This document shows positions 7,073-16,064 of a DNA stretch of 64,000 nt, piece by piece. The notes beneath the pieces were generated by a model that saw only the letters and a program-made list of their open reading frames with translations, did not search any database and was not told where the DNA came from. Location: positions 59,452 through 123,451 of the forward strand of contig CAMCGZ010000006.1 of the NCBI GenBank assembly GCA_945874535.1, read 5' to 3'. This stretch comes from Bdellovibrio sp. ZAP7 (GTDB taxonomy: Bacteria > Bdellovibrionota > UBA1018 > CAIMNF01). A program made the translations under genes and the position numbers. Numbering within the stretch: the stretch's first letter is position 1; each line of letters begins with the position of its first letter.

Positions 7073-8353
7073 ATGAATCGTAAGCCAGGATGGCAGTTGA
7101 AGTTGAGTGTACTCATCGCAAGTTTGGTGCTGGTCGGAGCCTCGGAGGAGGTTTTGGCAGGCAGTCACACGGTCCGGGAAGTGAAGATCTCCGGAAGCGG
7201 AATCGCCCAGATCCATCTCGATGGGGTCCCGCCTAAGGGAGCTCTCGAGTTCGATTATGTCCGTGACATCGTCCAGCTTTCGATCCAGAACGCGACCATT
7301 TACCCAGCCAAAATCCTTCACTCCGATTCCGGTGATGAGTCCTTTTCAAAGGTCTTCGCATATCAGTACGCACCGAATCTGGTCCGGATCCGCTTTACTG
7401 TCGGCGGGAAGGCCGAGGCCTATCGGGGTAAGGTCAAGCTGGAGCAAAAGGGCAAGATGCTGACCGTCCGGTTCCCGGATGGGATCGCTGCCACAAGCGG
7501 GCAGGCCGATCGCGAACAGTCGCTCTTGGCGAAAGTCCTCAGCCAAGCCGCATCCGTCGGGATTTCGGCTGAAGAAAAACCTGCGGCTCAGGAAATCAAG
7601 GCGGTCAAGCCGTCTGAAGCTCCAATCCAGGAGGCTGCTGCCTCGACTGTGGAATCTAAGCCGGTGTCTGAATCGAAAACGGCCAAGTTGACTGGTTCCC
7701 GGAGCAATCCCTCATCCCAACTCGGAGGGGCCCGCTCCGGAGTCTCTCCCATGCGCTCCCTGTTCGCCATGTTTCTTGTCGTGGGTGGCCTCGGGATGGT
7801 GCTCGTTTATGTGAAAGGTCGGAAAAAAGGCGTTCAAGGCAAGCGGAACAGCGAATCCTGGTTCTCCCAGGTACTCTCCGGTTCTAAGCGCAACACTTCA
7901 TACATCGAAGTTCTTGCCAGTCATGCCCTCGGCCCGAAGCAGAGCATCACTGTGGTCCGGATCCGTGATCAAAAATTCGTGCTCGGTGTGACCCAGGACA
8001 GCGTCCAGTTGATCACCCAATTGGATTCGGACGAGGCGGATCTGGATGTTCTTGAAGATCCGAAAGTGGCCGACTCCATCGGCAAGCTCTTCGGATCGAA
8101 GCCAAAAGGCATGCCTGCCACTCCAAGCTCGGCTTTGCTCAGTGCCGAGCCTGCGATTAAGATTCCCGAGCCCGCTATCGATCTTGGTGCCTCATTCAAC
8201 AGCCTGTTGAAATCCAGTACCGGAGCAGGGGCAGTGATTGCTCGGTCGGCCTATGGCCAGCAGCAGGCTCCCGCGGCTGAGGTTCAGACCCAGAAGAATA
8301 ATGGAATCCGCAATCGACTTCGCCAACAAGTCCAGGAAATGGGGAAAATCTGA
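7073..8353 (+). CDS. fliO: Flagellar export protein FliO with N-terminal AMIN-like domain
   Basis: This protein has 426 aa, far longer than typical FliO (~100-150 aa). Residues 1-30 are a signal-like segment, ~31-140 are a beta-rich domain resembling AMIN domains (VREVKISGSGIAQIHLDG...LEFDYVRDIVQLSI...VRIRFTVGG), and ~145-220 are a low-complexity Ala/Ser/Lys/Glu linker. One membrane helix follows (~225-245, SLFAMFLVVGGLGMVLVYV), and the cytoplasmic FliO domain is at ~265-320 (YIEVLASHALGPKQSITVVRIRDQKFVLGV). FliO helps assemble the FliPQR export gate. The stop codon shares a base with the fliP start. The periplasmic AMIN-like module is inferred from pattern and may bind peptidoglycan. Confidence 0.85.
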   Translation: MNRKPGWQLKLSVLIASLVLVGASEEVLAGSHTVREVKISGSGIAQIHLDGVPPKGALEFDYVRDIVQLSIQNATIYPAKILHSDSGDESFSKVFAYQYAPNLVRIRFTVGGKAEAYRGKVKLEQKGKMLTVRFPDGIAATSGQADREQSLLAKVLSQAASVGISAEEKPAAQEIKAVKPSEAPIQEAAASTVESKPVSESKTAKLTGSRSNPSSQLGGARSGVSPMRSLFAMFLVVGGLGMVLVYVKGRKKGVQGKRNSESWFSQVLSGSKRNTSYIEVLASHALGPKQSITVVRIRDQKFVLGVTQDSVQLITQLDSDEADLDVLEDPKVADSIGKLFGSKPKGMPATPSSALLSAEPAIKIPEPAIDLGASFNSLLKSSTGAGAVIARSAYGQQQAPAAEVQTQKNNGIRNRLRQQVQEMGKI

Positions 8354-9129
8354 TGAGTCGTCTGCTTTGGGGTCTCATGCTGGCGTCCGGTTTGCTCTGG
8401 TTCGGAAATTCAGCCTATGCTGCCGGATCCAGTGCTGCGGTCCCTGATTTCTCCCTACCCAGTATCGCCATGAACCTCGGAGGAGGCGCGGGGAAGCCAG
8501 CGGATCTCGTGAACGTGCTCCGGATCGTGCTCCTCTTGACCGTGTTGACGCTCGCACCGGCGATTCTGGTGATGATGACCTCCTTCACCCGAGTGGTCAT
8601 CGTACTTTCATTCTTGAGACAGTCGCTCGGTGCCCAGCAAATGCCACCGAACCAGGTGATTGTCGGGCTTTCGCTCTTTCTCTCGATGTTCATCATGGCT
8701 CCGACCTGGACCAAGATCCAGACGGAGGCCCTGAATCCTTATCTCGAAGAACGGATGGATCAAAAAACGGCTTTCGCCAAGGCCGAGGTTCCTTTGCGTG
8801 AGTTCATGTTCGGCCAGACACGGGAGAAAGATCTGGAACTTTTCCTCTCGATGTCCAAGATCGCAAAACCCAGGACTCGTGATGAAGTTCCGACCTATGT
8901 ACTCATCCCTTCTTTTATTGTGAGTGAGCTCAATACCGCTTTTCAAATGGGGTTCATGCTTTATCTTCCGTTTCTCGTGATCGACATGGTGGTTTCAAGC
9001 ATTCTCATGGCGATGGGGATGATGATGCTTCCTCCCATGACGATTTCGCTACCGTTCAAGTTACTTCTGTTCGTCCTGGTGGACGGGTGGGGGCTGGTGG
9101 TCGGCAGTATCGTGAAGAGCTTCGGCTGA
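8353..9129 (+). CDS. fliP: Flagellar export gate protein FliP
   Basis: This 258-aa protein has a cleavable signal peptide (~1-24) and four membrane helices. FliP signatures are PAILVMMTSFTRVVIVLSFLR, LGAQQMPPNQVIVGLSLFLS, FIVSELNTAFQMGFMLYLPFLVIDMVV and MAMGMMMLPP. It forms the pore of the export gate with FliQ and FliR (5:4:1). Its ATG overlaps the fliO stop (TGATG), indicating coupled translation. Confidence 0.97.
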   Translation: MSRLLWGLMLASGLLWFGNSAYAAGSSAAVPDFSLPSIAMNLGGGAGKPADLVNVLRIVLLLTVLTLAPAILVMMTSFTRVVIVLSFLRQSLGAQQMPPNQVIVGLSLFLSMFIMAPTWTKIQTEALNPYLEERMDQKTAFAKAEVPLREFMFGQTREKDLELFLSMSKIAKPRTRDEVPTYVLIPSFIVSELNTAFQMGFMLYLPFLVIDMVVSSILMAMGMMMLPPMTISLPFKLLLFVLVDGWGLVVGSIVKSFG

Positions 9130-9140
9130 AGGAGACGACG

Positions 9141-9410
9141 ATGACAGAAGAAATGGTGATCCAGATCGGAACGAACGCCCTCACGACCATGGTCTATTTG
9201 GCTGGTCCGGTGCTGCTTGCGGCGATGGCGGTCGGTATCGTGATTTCAATCTTGCAGGCGGTGACCCAGATCAATGAACAGACACTGACCTTCATCCCGA
9301 AGATGATCGCTGTCATTCTCACTCTGGTCATCATGGCGCCATGGATGCTTCGGATCCTCCAGGATTACGCTATCGCGATCTTCGGTAATGCAGGGGAGAT
9401 CGTGCACTGA
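9141..9410 (+). CDS. fliQ: Flagellar export gate protein FliQ
   Basis: This 89-aa protein has two membrane helices in the FliQ pattern (NALTTMVYLAGPVLLAAMAVGIVISILQAVTQINEQTLTF, split across the first helix and the conserved loop; then IPKMIAVILTLVIMAPWML). ATG 9141 is 6 nt after GGAG (9131-9134); earlier in-frame codons lie inside fliP. Its stop overlaps the fliR start by one base. It wraps around the FliP pore. Confidence 0.97.
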   Translation: MTEEMVIQIGTNALTTMVYLAGPVLLAAMAVGIVISILQAVTQINEQTLTFIPKMIAVILTLVIMAPWMLRILQDYAIAIFGNAGEIVH

Positions 9411-10216
9411 TGGTTTTCGAGACCTGGTCACCGCAAGAACTCCTTTCGTTCTTCATGGTGCTCATCCGGGTCAGCACGCTCCTTTTTCTTCTTCCGGTAT
9501 TCGGTGACAAAGTGGTTCCGGGTAACGTGAAAATCCTGCTTTCCCTAACGGTTTCAGCAGTTTTGTTCCCCGTGCTCCGGTCGAGCGGCATGATCCAGAT
9601 CAGCGATGCCGATCGCTGGTCGGCCACCACCGGCAATCTGATTCTTACACTCTGCACTGAAATGATGATGGGGCTCGCGGTGGGGTATGCCTCGCAATTG
9701 GTGTTCCACTCCATTCAGATCGCGGGTGATTTCATGGCCCAGTTGATGGGCTTCAGTATGGCTTCCATGTACGATCCCCATACGGAATCCCAGACGGTCG
9801 TACTCGGGCAATTGATCAGTGCCTTGGCGATGCTCACCTTCCTGTCTCTGGACGGTCACCACCTGCTTTTCCGAGCGATCGTCGAGACTTTCCGCCTGGT
9901 GCCCCAAGGGCATTTCGCTATGAGCGAAGGGTTCAAACAATCCCTTTTGCATCTGGTTGGAAATACGGTTCTTTTCGGTCTTCAATTGTCGGCACCCATG
10001 GCGACTTGCATGTTGTTGGTCAATATCGTTTACGGGATCCTTGGAAAAGCCCTCCCTCAGTTGAATATTCTGACCCTTTCGATGGCGTCCTCGGCGTTTA
10101 TCGGTGGATTTGTCCTTCTGATCACGTATCCTAGTTTTCAGAGTGGGATGAGCAGCATCTTCCACACTCATTTTGAGGATCTGAAGCAATTCCTGGTGGT
10201 CTATGGCGGAAAATAA
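9410..10216 (+). CDS. fliR: Flagellar export gate protein FliR
   Basis: This 268-aa protein is strongly hydrophobic with about six membrane helices. FliR features are FFMVLIRVSTLLFLLPVFGDKVVPGNVKI at the N-terminus, GLAVGYASQLVFHSIQIAGDFMAQLMGFSMASMYDP in the middle, and a final cytoplasmic tail. FliR completes the export gate and contacts FlhB. ATG 9410 shares a base with the fliQ stop, and the end overlaps flhB by 14 nt. Confidence 0.96.
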   Translation: MVFETWSPQELLSFFMVLIRVSTLLFLLPVFGDKVVPGNVKILLSLTVSAVLFPVLRSSGMIQISDADRWSATTGNLILTLCTEMMMGLAVGYASQLVFHSIQIAGDFMAQLMGFSMASMYDPHTESQTVVLGQLISALAMLTFLSLDGHHLLFRAIVETFRLVPQGHFAMSEGFKQSLLHLVGNTVLFGLQLSAPMATCMLLVNIVYGILGKALPQLNILTLSMASSAFIGGFVLLITYPSFQSGMSSIFHTHFEDLKQFLVVYGGK

Positions 10217-11294
10217 TGATGACAGGAATTTAGAAGACCTGTCAGAACAGGCGTCGCCCTACCGGTTAGAAGAATACCGGCGAAAAGGGCAGGTGGCGCA
10301 AAGTAAGGAGCTGGTCGCTTTGGCTGTGGCCATGGCGTCCGGGCTCGTTCTGTTCGCGATGGCTCCTTCCATGGCCGAAGAAGTGATCCGCTTCATGAAG
10401 GAAGTGTTCAGTAATGACCTTGCCATGAAGCCGGGCGATCGCATGCAGGAAGTGGCTGGTAACAAGCTCCTTCAAATGATCAAGGTCATCGCGGCCATCG
10501 GCCTTCCAGTCTCCCTCGTGGGTTTCGTTCTCGGGATCGCGGGGCACCTTTCCCAGATCGGTTTTTTGATGACGGTCGAGCCACTCATGCCCGACATGAA
10601 CAAGATCAATCCGCTGAACGGTCTTCAGCGCATGTTTTCAGGGCGCAATCTGATCGAGACCGCTCGGGTCGTGATCAAGGGGATTGTTCTTTGCTTTACG
10701 GCTTATTCCATCCTTAGAACGGCGATCGAACATTCCCCGGAACTCATTTTCCGGAACCCCAAGGCCATTTTCGATGTCCTCGGGCAGACCGGTCGCACAC
10801 TGTTTCTGAGCCTGTGCGGAGTTCTGATTGTATTTGCCGGAATCGACTTCATGCTTCAACGGCGCGAGTTTGCCAAACAGGTTCGTGTGACCCGTCAGGA
10901 AGCCAAGCAAGAAGCCAAGGAGCAAGAAGGGGATCCGCTGATCAAGTCACGGATCCGGTCGATTCAGCGGGATATGGCCCGCAAGCGGATGATGCAAGCG
11001 GTGAAAAAAGCCGATGTGATCATCACCAACCCGACCCACATCGCTATCGCGCTCCAGTACGACAAAGAGAAGATGGTCGCACCCAAAGTGGTGGCCAAGG
11101 GTGCGGATTTCATGGCCGAAAGGATCAAAAAGATCGCATCCGAGAACGGTGTCGTTCTGGTTGAGAACGTTCCGCTGGCCCGGGCCATGTTCAAGTCGGT
11201 CAAGGTGGGGCAGGTCATTCCCAGGAACCTGTTTCAAGCCGTGGCCGAGGTATTGGCCTATGTTTACAAGCTCAAGGGGCAGAAGTTCCAGTGA
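10203..11294 (+). CDS. flhB: Flagellar export switch protein FlhB
   Basis: This 363-aa protein has an N-terminal amphipathic region with RLEEYRRKGQVAQSKEL, four membrane helices between ~38 and 215, and the basic linker (RQEAKQEAKEQEGDPLIKSRIR, two halves). The autocleavage motif N276-P277-T278-H279 lies in VIITNPTHIAIALQY. Cleavage between N and P allows the substrate switch triggered by FliK, so the hook-length control pair is complete here. The start overlaps fliR by 14 nt. The C-terminus is short, ending just after the conserved FlhB-C domain. Confidence 0.97.
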   Translation: MAENNDDRNLEDLSEQASPYRLEEYRRKGQVAQSKELVALAVAMASGLVLFAMAPSMAEEVIRFMKEVFSNDLAMKPGDRMQEVAGNKLLQMIKVIAAIGLPVSLVGFVLGIAGHLSQIGFLMTVEPLMPDMNKINPLNGLQRMFSGRNLIETARVVIKGIVLCFTAYSILRTAIEHSPELIFRNPKAIFDVLGQTGRTLFLSLCGVLIVFAGIDFMLQRREFAKQVRVTRQEAKQEAKEQEGDPLIKSRIRSIQRDMARKRMMQAVKKADVIITNPTHIAIALQYDKEKMVAPKVVAKGADFMAERIKKIASENGVVLVENVPLARAMFKSVKVGQVIPRNLFQAVAEVLAYVYKLKGQKFQ

Positions 11295-11296
11295 TG

Positions 11297-11317
11297 TCCT
11301 GACTTTCAAAGTCAGGA
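11297..11317 (+). terminator. Hairpin downstream of flhB
   Basis: TCCTGACTT pairs perfectly with AAGTCAGGA (11297-11305 with 11309-11317) just 2 nt after the flhB stop. Only a short T-stretch follows, so termination may be partial. It suggests flhA has its own transcription start or is attenuated from flhB. Confidence 0.45.
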
Positions 11318-11397
11318 TTCTGACGCCTGAAGGACTGTCATTCCACTGACCGATAAAAATTCTTCCCACCGCAACAAAAATGAAGATACACTGATAG

Positions 11398-11429
11398 CAG
11401 GCTAACGGGACTGGAAGTGCCGTAACCTG
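11398..11429 (+). promoter_or_regulatory. Hairpin in the flhA leader
   Basis: The 175-nt gap before flhA contains CAGG (11398-11401) pairing with CCTG (11426-11429). This encloses ACGG/CCGT (11405-11408 with 11420-11423) and ACT/AGT around a GGA loop. It sits 26 nt upstream of the ribosome site. Together with the flgE leader it is the second structured 5' region in the cluster. No promoter of convincing quality was found. Confidence 0.35.
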
Positions 11430-11469
11430 GAAACTGAAAATCCGTTTCTGTTGTGAGGAGTCAAGGACG

Positions 11470-13587
11470 ATGAATCAAGCAGCCCCATCAAGCGATTCTT
11501 CTTCACAAAATTCACTTTTCGCGAAGATCGCAAAGAGTCCGGACGTGGTTATGGCCGCGGGTATCATCGGCATTCTTGCCATCATGGTGGTGCCCTTGCC
11601 TCCGTTTGCCCTGGATCTGCTGATTTCCTTCGGTATCGCGATTTCCATCATCATGCTGGCCACGTCTGTGAACGTGAAGCGGGCCCTTGAGTTCAGTTCT
11701 TTTCCTACTCTTTTGCTCCTCGTCACACTGTTCCGCCTTTCTTTGAACGTGGCGACGACTCGAGTGATTCTCCTTCGTGGCTCAGAAATGGGCACCAATG
11801 CTGCAGGTTCTGTGATCCACGCGTTCGGCGAGTTTGTCGTCGGCGGGAATTATGCGGTCGGGATAGTGGTGTTTGCCATCCTCGTGGTCATCAACTTCGT
11901 CGTCATCACCAAGGGTGCCGGCCGCGTCGCCGAAGTCTCTGCCCGGTTCACTTTGGATGCATTGCCAGGGAAGCAGATGTCGATCGATGCCGACCTCAAT
12001 GCAGGTGCGATCAATGAGGAAGAGGCCCGCAGAAGAAGAAGTGATATCGCGCGGGAAGCCGAGTTCTACGGTTCAATGGACGGTGCGAGCAAGTTCGTTC
12101 GGGGAGATGCGATTGCAGGCATCCTGATCGTGTTCATCAACATGATCGGCGGCATCGTGATCGGAACGCTCCAGCGCGGAATGAGTCTCGCTGATGCGGC
12201 ACAGACTTTCACTCTCCTCACCATCGGGGATGGTCTGGTTGCTCAAATTCCGGCACTTATCGTTTCAACCGCCGCAGGTATCATCGTCACCCGTTCCGGT
12301 GGACAGAACGATCTCGGAACCGATCTGGGTAAACAGGTATTCTCGCAGCCTAAGGCTTTGTACGCTGGCGCCGGGGTGATGGGCACCATGGCCGTCATGC
12401 CGGGTTTGCCTTTCATTCCATTCATGATTCTGGCTGGAGGATTCGCCGCTCTGGCCAACTTCCAGAATAAAAAGGAAAAGGACCGTACAACCCAGGAAGC
12501 CAAGTCCAAGGAACTCGACAAGCTCAAAAAAGAGCCCGAAAAAATCGAAAACCTGCTCGGAGTCGATCCACTCGAACTCGAGGTGGGTTACGGTCTCGTC
12601 AACCTGGTCGATGGCGAAAAGAACGGGGACCTTCTCGAACGCATTACCGGAATCCGGAAGCAGTTCGCTATCGAGATGGGAATCGTGGTTCCGCCACTCA
12701 GAATTCGCGACAATCTCGAATTGAAGCCGGGCGATTACCAGGTGTTGCTGAAGGGCGTTCCGATTGCCCAAGGTTCCCTCATGGTTGGACATTTCATGGC
12801 TATGGATCCTGGAAATGTCACCGAGAAGGTCCGTGGAATTCCGACCAAGGAGCCGGCATTCGGCCTCGATGCTCTGTGGGTTTCGGCGCAGGACAAAGAA
12901 AAAGCGAACTATGCCGGTTATACCGTGGTGGATCTGAGTACGGTAATCGCCACTCATCTCACGGAAGTCATCCGGTCGAATATCTCCGAATTGCTGGGTC
13001 GACAAGAACTCCAGACCCTTCTCGACGGAGTCAAGCAGAACGCTCCAAAAGTGGTGGAAGATCTCATTCCGAACGTACTTTCGGTGAATGTGGTCCTGAA
13101 GGTTTTGAAGAACTTGTTGCGTGAAGCAGTGTCGATCCGTGACCTGAAGACAGTCCTCGAGGCTCTTGCTGAGATGGCTCCGCATCAGAAAGATGCGAAC
13201 GTCCTGACCGAACATGTACGGAGCTCGCTCTCGAGGTCCATCACCAAGAAGTTGGTCGGTTTCGACGGGCAGCTCACACTGCTCACTCTCGACAAGAATG
13301 TCGAAGAAACGATCGCATCCGGGATCATCCAGACAGACCAGGGAGCTCAGGTCTCACTGGATCCTGAATTTGTACGCCAATTCATCTCCCAATTGAATGA
13401 ACAGGCGGCTCAGATACTGCAAGAGACCAATCAAGCTGTTGTGCTCTGTTCGCCCCTGATTCGTTCACATGTGAAGCAATTGGTTGACCGGTTCATCCCG
13501 AACATCACGGTGATTTCGCACAATGAACTGACTCCTTCGGTCAATATCCGCTCTTTCGGTACGGTGAGGTTAGCATATGCAAGTTAA
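11470..13587 (+). CDS. flhA: Flagellar export apparatus protein FlhA
   Basis: This 705-aa protein has eight predicted membrane helices in the N-terminal half, with the FHIPEP-family signature region (ATSVNVKRALEFSSFPTLLL, LFRLSLNVATTR, FVVITKGAGRVAEVSARFTLDALPGKQMSIDADLNAG in pieces). A cytoplasmic domain follows from ~residue 345 with DPLELEVGYGLVNLVD and RSNISELLGRQELQTLLDGV. It forms the nonameric export ring and converts proton flow into secretion. The start ATG 11470 has AAGGA upstream. The last 11 nt overlap flhF. Confidence 0.97.
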   Translation: MNQAAPSSDSSSQNSLFAKIAKSPDVVMAAGIIGILAIMVVPLPPFALDLLISFGIAISIIMLATSVNVKRALEFSSFPTLLLLVTLFRLSLNVATTRVILLRGSEMGTNAAGSVIHAFGEFVVGGNYAVGIVVFAILVVINFVVITKGAGRVAEVSARFTLDALPGKQMSIDADLNAGAINEEEARRRRSDIAREAEFYGSMDGASKFVRGDAIAGILIVFINMIGGIVIGTLQRGMSLADAAQTFTLLTIGDGLVAQIPALIVSTAAGIIVTRSGGQNDLGTDLGKQVFSQPKALYAGAGVMGTMAVMPGLPFIPFMILAGGFAALANFQNKKEKDRTTQEAKSKELDKLKKEPEKIENLLGVDPLELEVGYGLVNLVDGEKNGDLLERITGIRKQFAIEMGIVVPPLRIRDNLELKPGDYQVLLKGVPIAQGSLMVGHFMAMDPGNVTEKVRGIPTKEPAFGLDALWVSAQDKEKANYAGYTVVDLSTVIATHLTEVIRSNISELLGRQELQTLLDGVKQNAPKVVEDLIPNVLSVNVVLKVLKNLLREAVSIRDLKTVLEALAEMAPHQKDANVLTEHVRSSLSRSITKKLVGFDGQLTLLTLDKNVEETIASGIIQTDQGAQVSLDPEFVRQFISQLNEQAAQILQETNQAVVLCSPLIRSHVKQLVDRFIPNITVISHNELTPSVNIRSFGTVRLAYAS

Positions 13588-14968
13588 GAAATTCGAAGCC
13601 CCGACTCTTCAAGAAGCCATTGAAACCATCAAACGCGAAATGGGGCCCGAAGCCATCATCCTGCAAACCAAGCAAAACCGTCGTGGTTTCGGCCTGATGT
13701 CGAAGGGCTCTGTAGAGGTGACTGCAGCGGTATCCGAGCGGGCGACAGAGAAAAAGAATCTGGCAGAGCGCAAGCTCCCGGAAGCCTACGCACAAAAAAT
13801 CGCTTCGGCACCCGCTGGAAAGCAGGCTGATTTCTACGAGAGTTATCTCGAGAAAAAGATCGAGCGCGACAAGGTTCAGTTGAGCAATGGTAATTCCGGA
13901 CGTCGTCCGATCACCGCGGTCCGTTATGCCGACATCATTGATGATGATCAGACATCGGCTCCTGCTTCGGTCCAGGTGAGGACCAATGATCCTGTGGTGC
14001 TTCCCCAGATGGCGGCACCCAACCATGTTGGAAATGCAATCGAGCAGTATTCCGCGATCAAGGACACTTCGATGGAGGCCATCCAGGAGGAACTTGCGAA
14101 CCTGAAACGCTTGGTGGAGGATCTTCGTCGTGAGCGGAAGCGACCCGAGTACCTCGAGAGTGATTCTCCGCTCACCGCTACCGATGCGCTTCAAGAGGGT
14201 TACGAATTATTGCTTCAGAGCGGGGTCGAAAGGCGTCTTGCTGTCCCGATGATGAGGGACATCGCTCGCGAACTCCCGGTGGATGCCAGGGCCGATCATG
14301 ATTCCGTACTCGATGCGATTGCCGAGAGATTGCTCCGTGCTGTTTCAACAGTTCCGTTCTTTTCGAAAAACAATTCTGGCGAGCGTCAGATCGAGGTTTT
14401 TGTAGGTGCTGCGGGAACCGGAAAGACCGCTTTAATTGCGAAATTGGGTACGCATGCCTGTCGCGAAAGGCAGGAAAAACTCGGAATGATCCGGATTCAG
14501 CTCACAGCAGAAGAGGGAATGGACCCGCTGGTGGTGTTCTCGAAAGCGCTGCATGTCCCTTACCGGGCAGTTGCATCGGTCGAGGAGCTTCAAGTCGCAT
14601 TGCAGGACATGAGCCAGTGTTCCAGGATTTTTATCGATACTCCCGGTATCGCCTTGAGAGACGCTTCGATGATTCGTGCTTTGGAGAACATCCTGAAGGG
14701 GGTTTCCCGGTGCCGTATCCACCAGGTCGTTTCTGCCATTACCCGCGACCAGGACGCACGTGAACAGGTCAAAGCCTACGCTGCACTGAAGCCCGGAAGC
14801 CTGATGTTCACACGTCTTGATGAGACCAGTTCTTTCGGAAACATCTATTCACTGTCAGGTAGATCGGGCCTTCCGGTCTCCGTCTTTTCGACCGGCAGGA
14901 AAGTGACGGAACAGTGGGAAAATGCGAGTGCAGAGCGCCTGACCGCATCGATTCTGAACATTCTTTGA
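13577..14968 (+). CDS. flhF: FlhF-like SRP-type GTPase with altered G2 motif
   Basis: The protein has 463 aa. The basic N-terminal domain (MQVKKFEAPTLQEAIETIK...GPEAIILQTK) is typical of FlhF; a helical N domain lies at ~195-260 and the G domain from ~272. Walker A is GAAGTGKT (about 276-283), G3 is DTPG, G4 is TRLDET and the closure segment is LPVSVFSTGRKVTEQW. The usual SRP-GTPase T(I/L)DT(Y/F)R motif is replaced by RIQLTAEEG, so the catalytic/activating Asp and Arg are missing. FlhF positions polar flagella. It overlaps flhA by 11 nt and precedes fliA without the usual flhG. Identity is firm; GTPase activity is uncertain. Confidence 0.88.
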   Translation: MQVKKFEAPTLQEAIETIKREMGPEAIILQTKQNRRGFGLMSKGSVEVTAAVSERATEKKNLAERKLPEAYAQKIASAPAGKQADFYESYLEKKIERDKVQLSNGNSGRRPITAVRYADIIDDDQTSAPASVQVRTNDPVVLPQMAAPNHVGNAIEQYSAIKDTSMEAIQEELANLKRLVEDLRRERKRPEYLESDSPLTATDALQEGYELLLQSGVERRLAVPMMRDIARELPVDARADHDSVLDAIAERLLRAVSTVPFFSKNNSGERQIEVFVGAAGTGKTALIAKLGTHACRERQEKLGMIRIQLTAEEGMDPLVVFSKALHVPYRAVASVEELQVALQDMSQCSRIFIDTPGIALRDASMIRALENILKGVSRCRIHQVVSAITRDQDAREQVKAYAALKPGSLMFTRLDETSSFGNIYSLSGRSGLPVSVFSTGRKVTEQWENASAERLTASILNIL

Positions 14969-15030
14969 TTGAGTAAATGATCGAGTCATTGTTACACTAA
15001 TTTTAGGTAACTTGCCATGGAGAGGTGAGG

Positions 15031-16038
15031 ATGGGAACGACAGCGAAGTCAGCAATTCAGAAATACAAAAAAGCCGTTCAGACCGCCCCAGCTATTCCGG
15101 TGGAAGAGGTTTCTTCTCCCGAAAAGAAAGCTGGTAAAGAGCCTCTGAAGGCGAAGGGTAATATTGCCCAAGCCATCGAGTCGAAAGATCAGGCGGGAGC
15201 CAAAATCGACAACGAGGTGGCCCTTCAGCGTGAGCTTGAAAAAGAGCTTGTCGCCGATTTTGCCCACACCAACAAGTTGGTGAAGGGTGACTTCTCTCCG
15301 ACAAATACGCATCGTGAGAAGCTCATTGTCGAGTACTCGGGGTTGATCAAATTCATCGCCTCGAAGATTGCCGCTCGACTCCCTTCGAATATCGAGCTCG
15401 ACGATTTGATCAGCTCGGGTGTGATCGGACTCATGGACGCAATCGATAAGTACGATTCGACCCGGGACAATAAATTCAAAACCTACGCCGAATTCAGGAT
15501 CCGTGGTGCGATCCTCGATGAGTTGCGGTCTCAGGACTGGGTTCCTCGCTCCGTTCGGGAGAAAGCCAAGGTTCTGGAGCGTGCCTATTCCAAGATCGAG
15601 CAGGTCAAAGGGCGCCAGGCCACAGATGATGAAGTGTGCATGGAGCTCGGGATGAGTACCGAGCAGTACCATGAGATGTTGAATGAAGTGAGGAGCGTTT
15701 CGCTCTTGTCGTATGACGATCTCACCAATCTTTCAAACGCGGACAAGCGCTCCCTTCATGGGAATGGCGAAGCGGGAAGCAAGGTACCCACTCCCTACAG
15801 CGAGGTGAGTGTTGCGCATCTGAAGAAGTTGGTGACTGAGGCAATCGAGGATCTTCCTGAAAAGCAGCGCCTGGTGCTGTCTTTGTATTATTACGAAGAT
15901 TTGAATCTGAAAGAAATCGGCCGTGTTCTCGATGTGACCGAATCGCGGGTCAGTCAGCTTCATTCGCAGGCCATCCTGAAATTGAAGGCGCGCTTGCGGA
16001 ATCATTGGGACGACTTTGTCTCGATGGTCAGCGCTTGA
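15031..16038 (+). CDS. fliA: Flagellar sigma factor FliA (sigma28)
   Basis: The protein has 335 aa. A basic, Ala/Lys-rich N-terminal extension of ~80 residues precedes the sigma28 core. Region 2 is LIVEYSGLIKFIASKIAARLP, LDDLISSGVIGLMDAIDKYD, FKTYAEFRIRGAILDELRSQDWVPRSVR (in parts). Region 3 is QATDDEVCMELGMSTEQYHEML, and region 4 is LPEKQRLVLSLYYYEDLNLKEIGRVLDVTESRVSQLHSQA (helix-turn-helix). It transcribes late flagellar genes when FlgM is exported. ATG 15031 follows GGAGAGG by 5 nt. It is convergent with the PilZ-like gene; the two stops lie about 18 nt apart. Confidence 0.95.
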   Translation: MGTTAKSAIQKYKKAVQTAPAIPVEEVSSPEKKAGKEPLKAKGNIAQAIESKDQAGAKIDNEVALQRELEKELVADFAHTNKLVKGDFSPTNTHREKLIVEYSGLIKFIASKIAARLPSNIELDDLISSGVIGLMDAIDKYDSTRDNKFKTYAEFRIRGAILDELRSQDWVPRSVREKAKVLERAYSKIEQVKGRQATDDEVCMELGMSTEQYHEMLNEVRSVSLLSYDDLTNLSNADKRSLHGNGEAGSKVPTPYSEVSVAHLKKLVTEAIEDLPEKQRLVLSLYYYEDLNLKEIGRVLDVTESRVSQLHSQAILKLKARLRNHWDDFVSMVSA

Positions 16039-16046
16039 TTGTTCAG

Positions 16047-16064
16047 GCAACCTGATCAGGCTGC
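16047..16064. terminator. Short shared hairpin between fliA and the convergent gene
   Basis: A perfect CCTGATCAGG palindrome (16051-16060) is flanked by GCA/TGC. It contains the stop codon of the minus-strand gene and lies 9 nt after the fliA stop. There is no T-run, so it is a weak candidate for a bidirectional transcript end. Confidence 0.35.
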
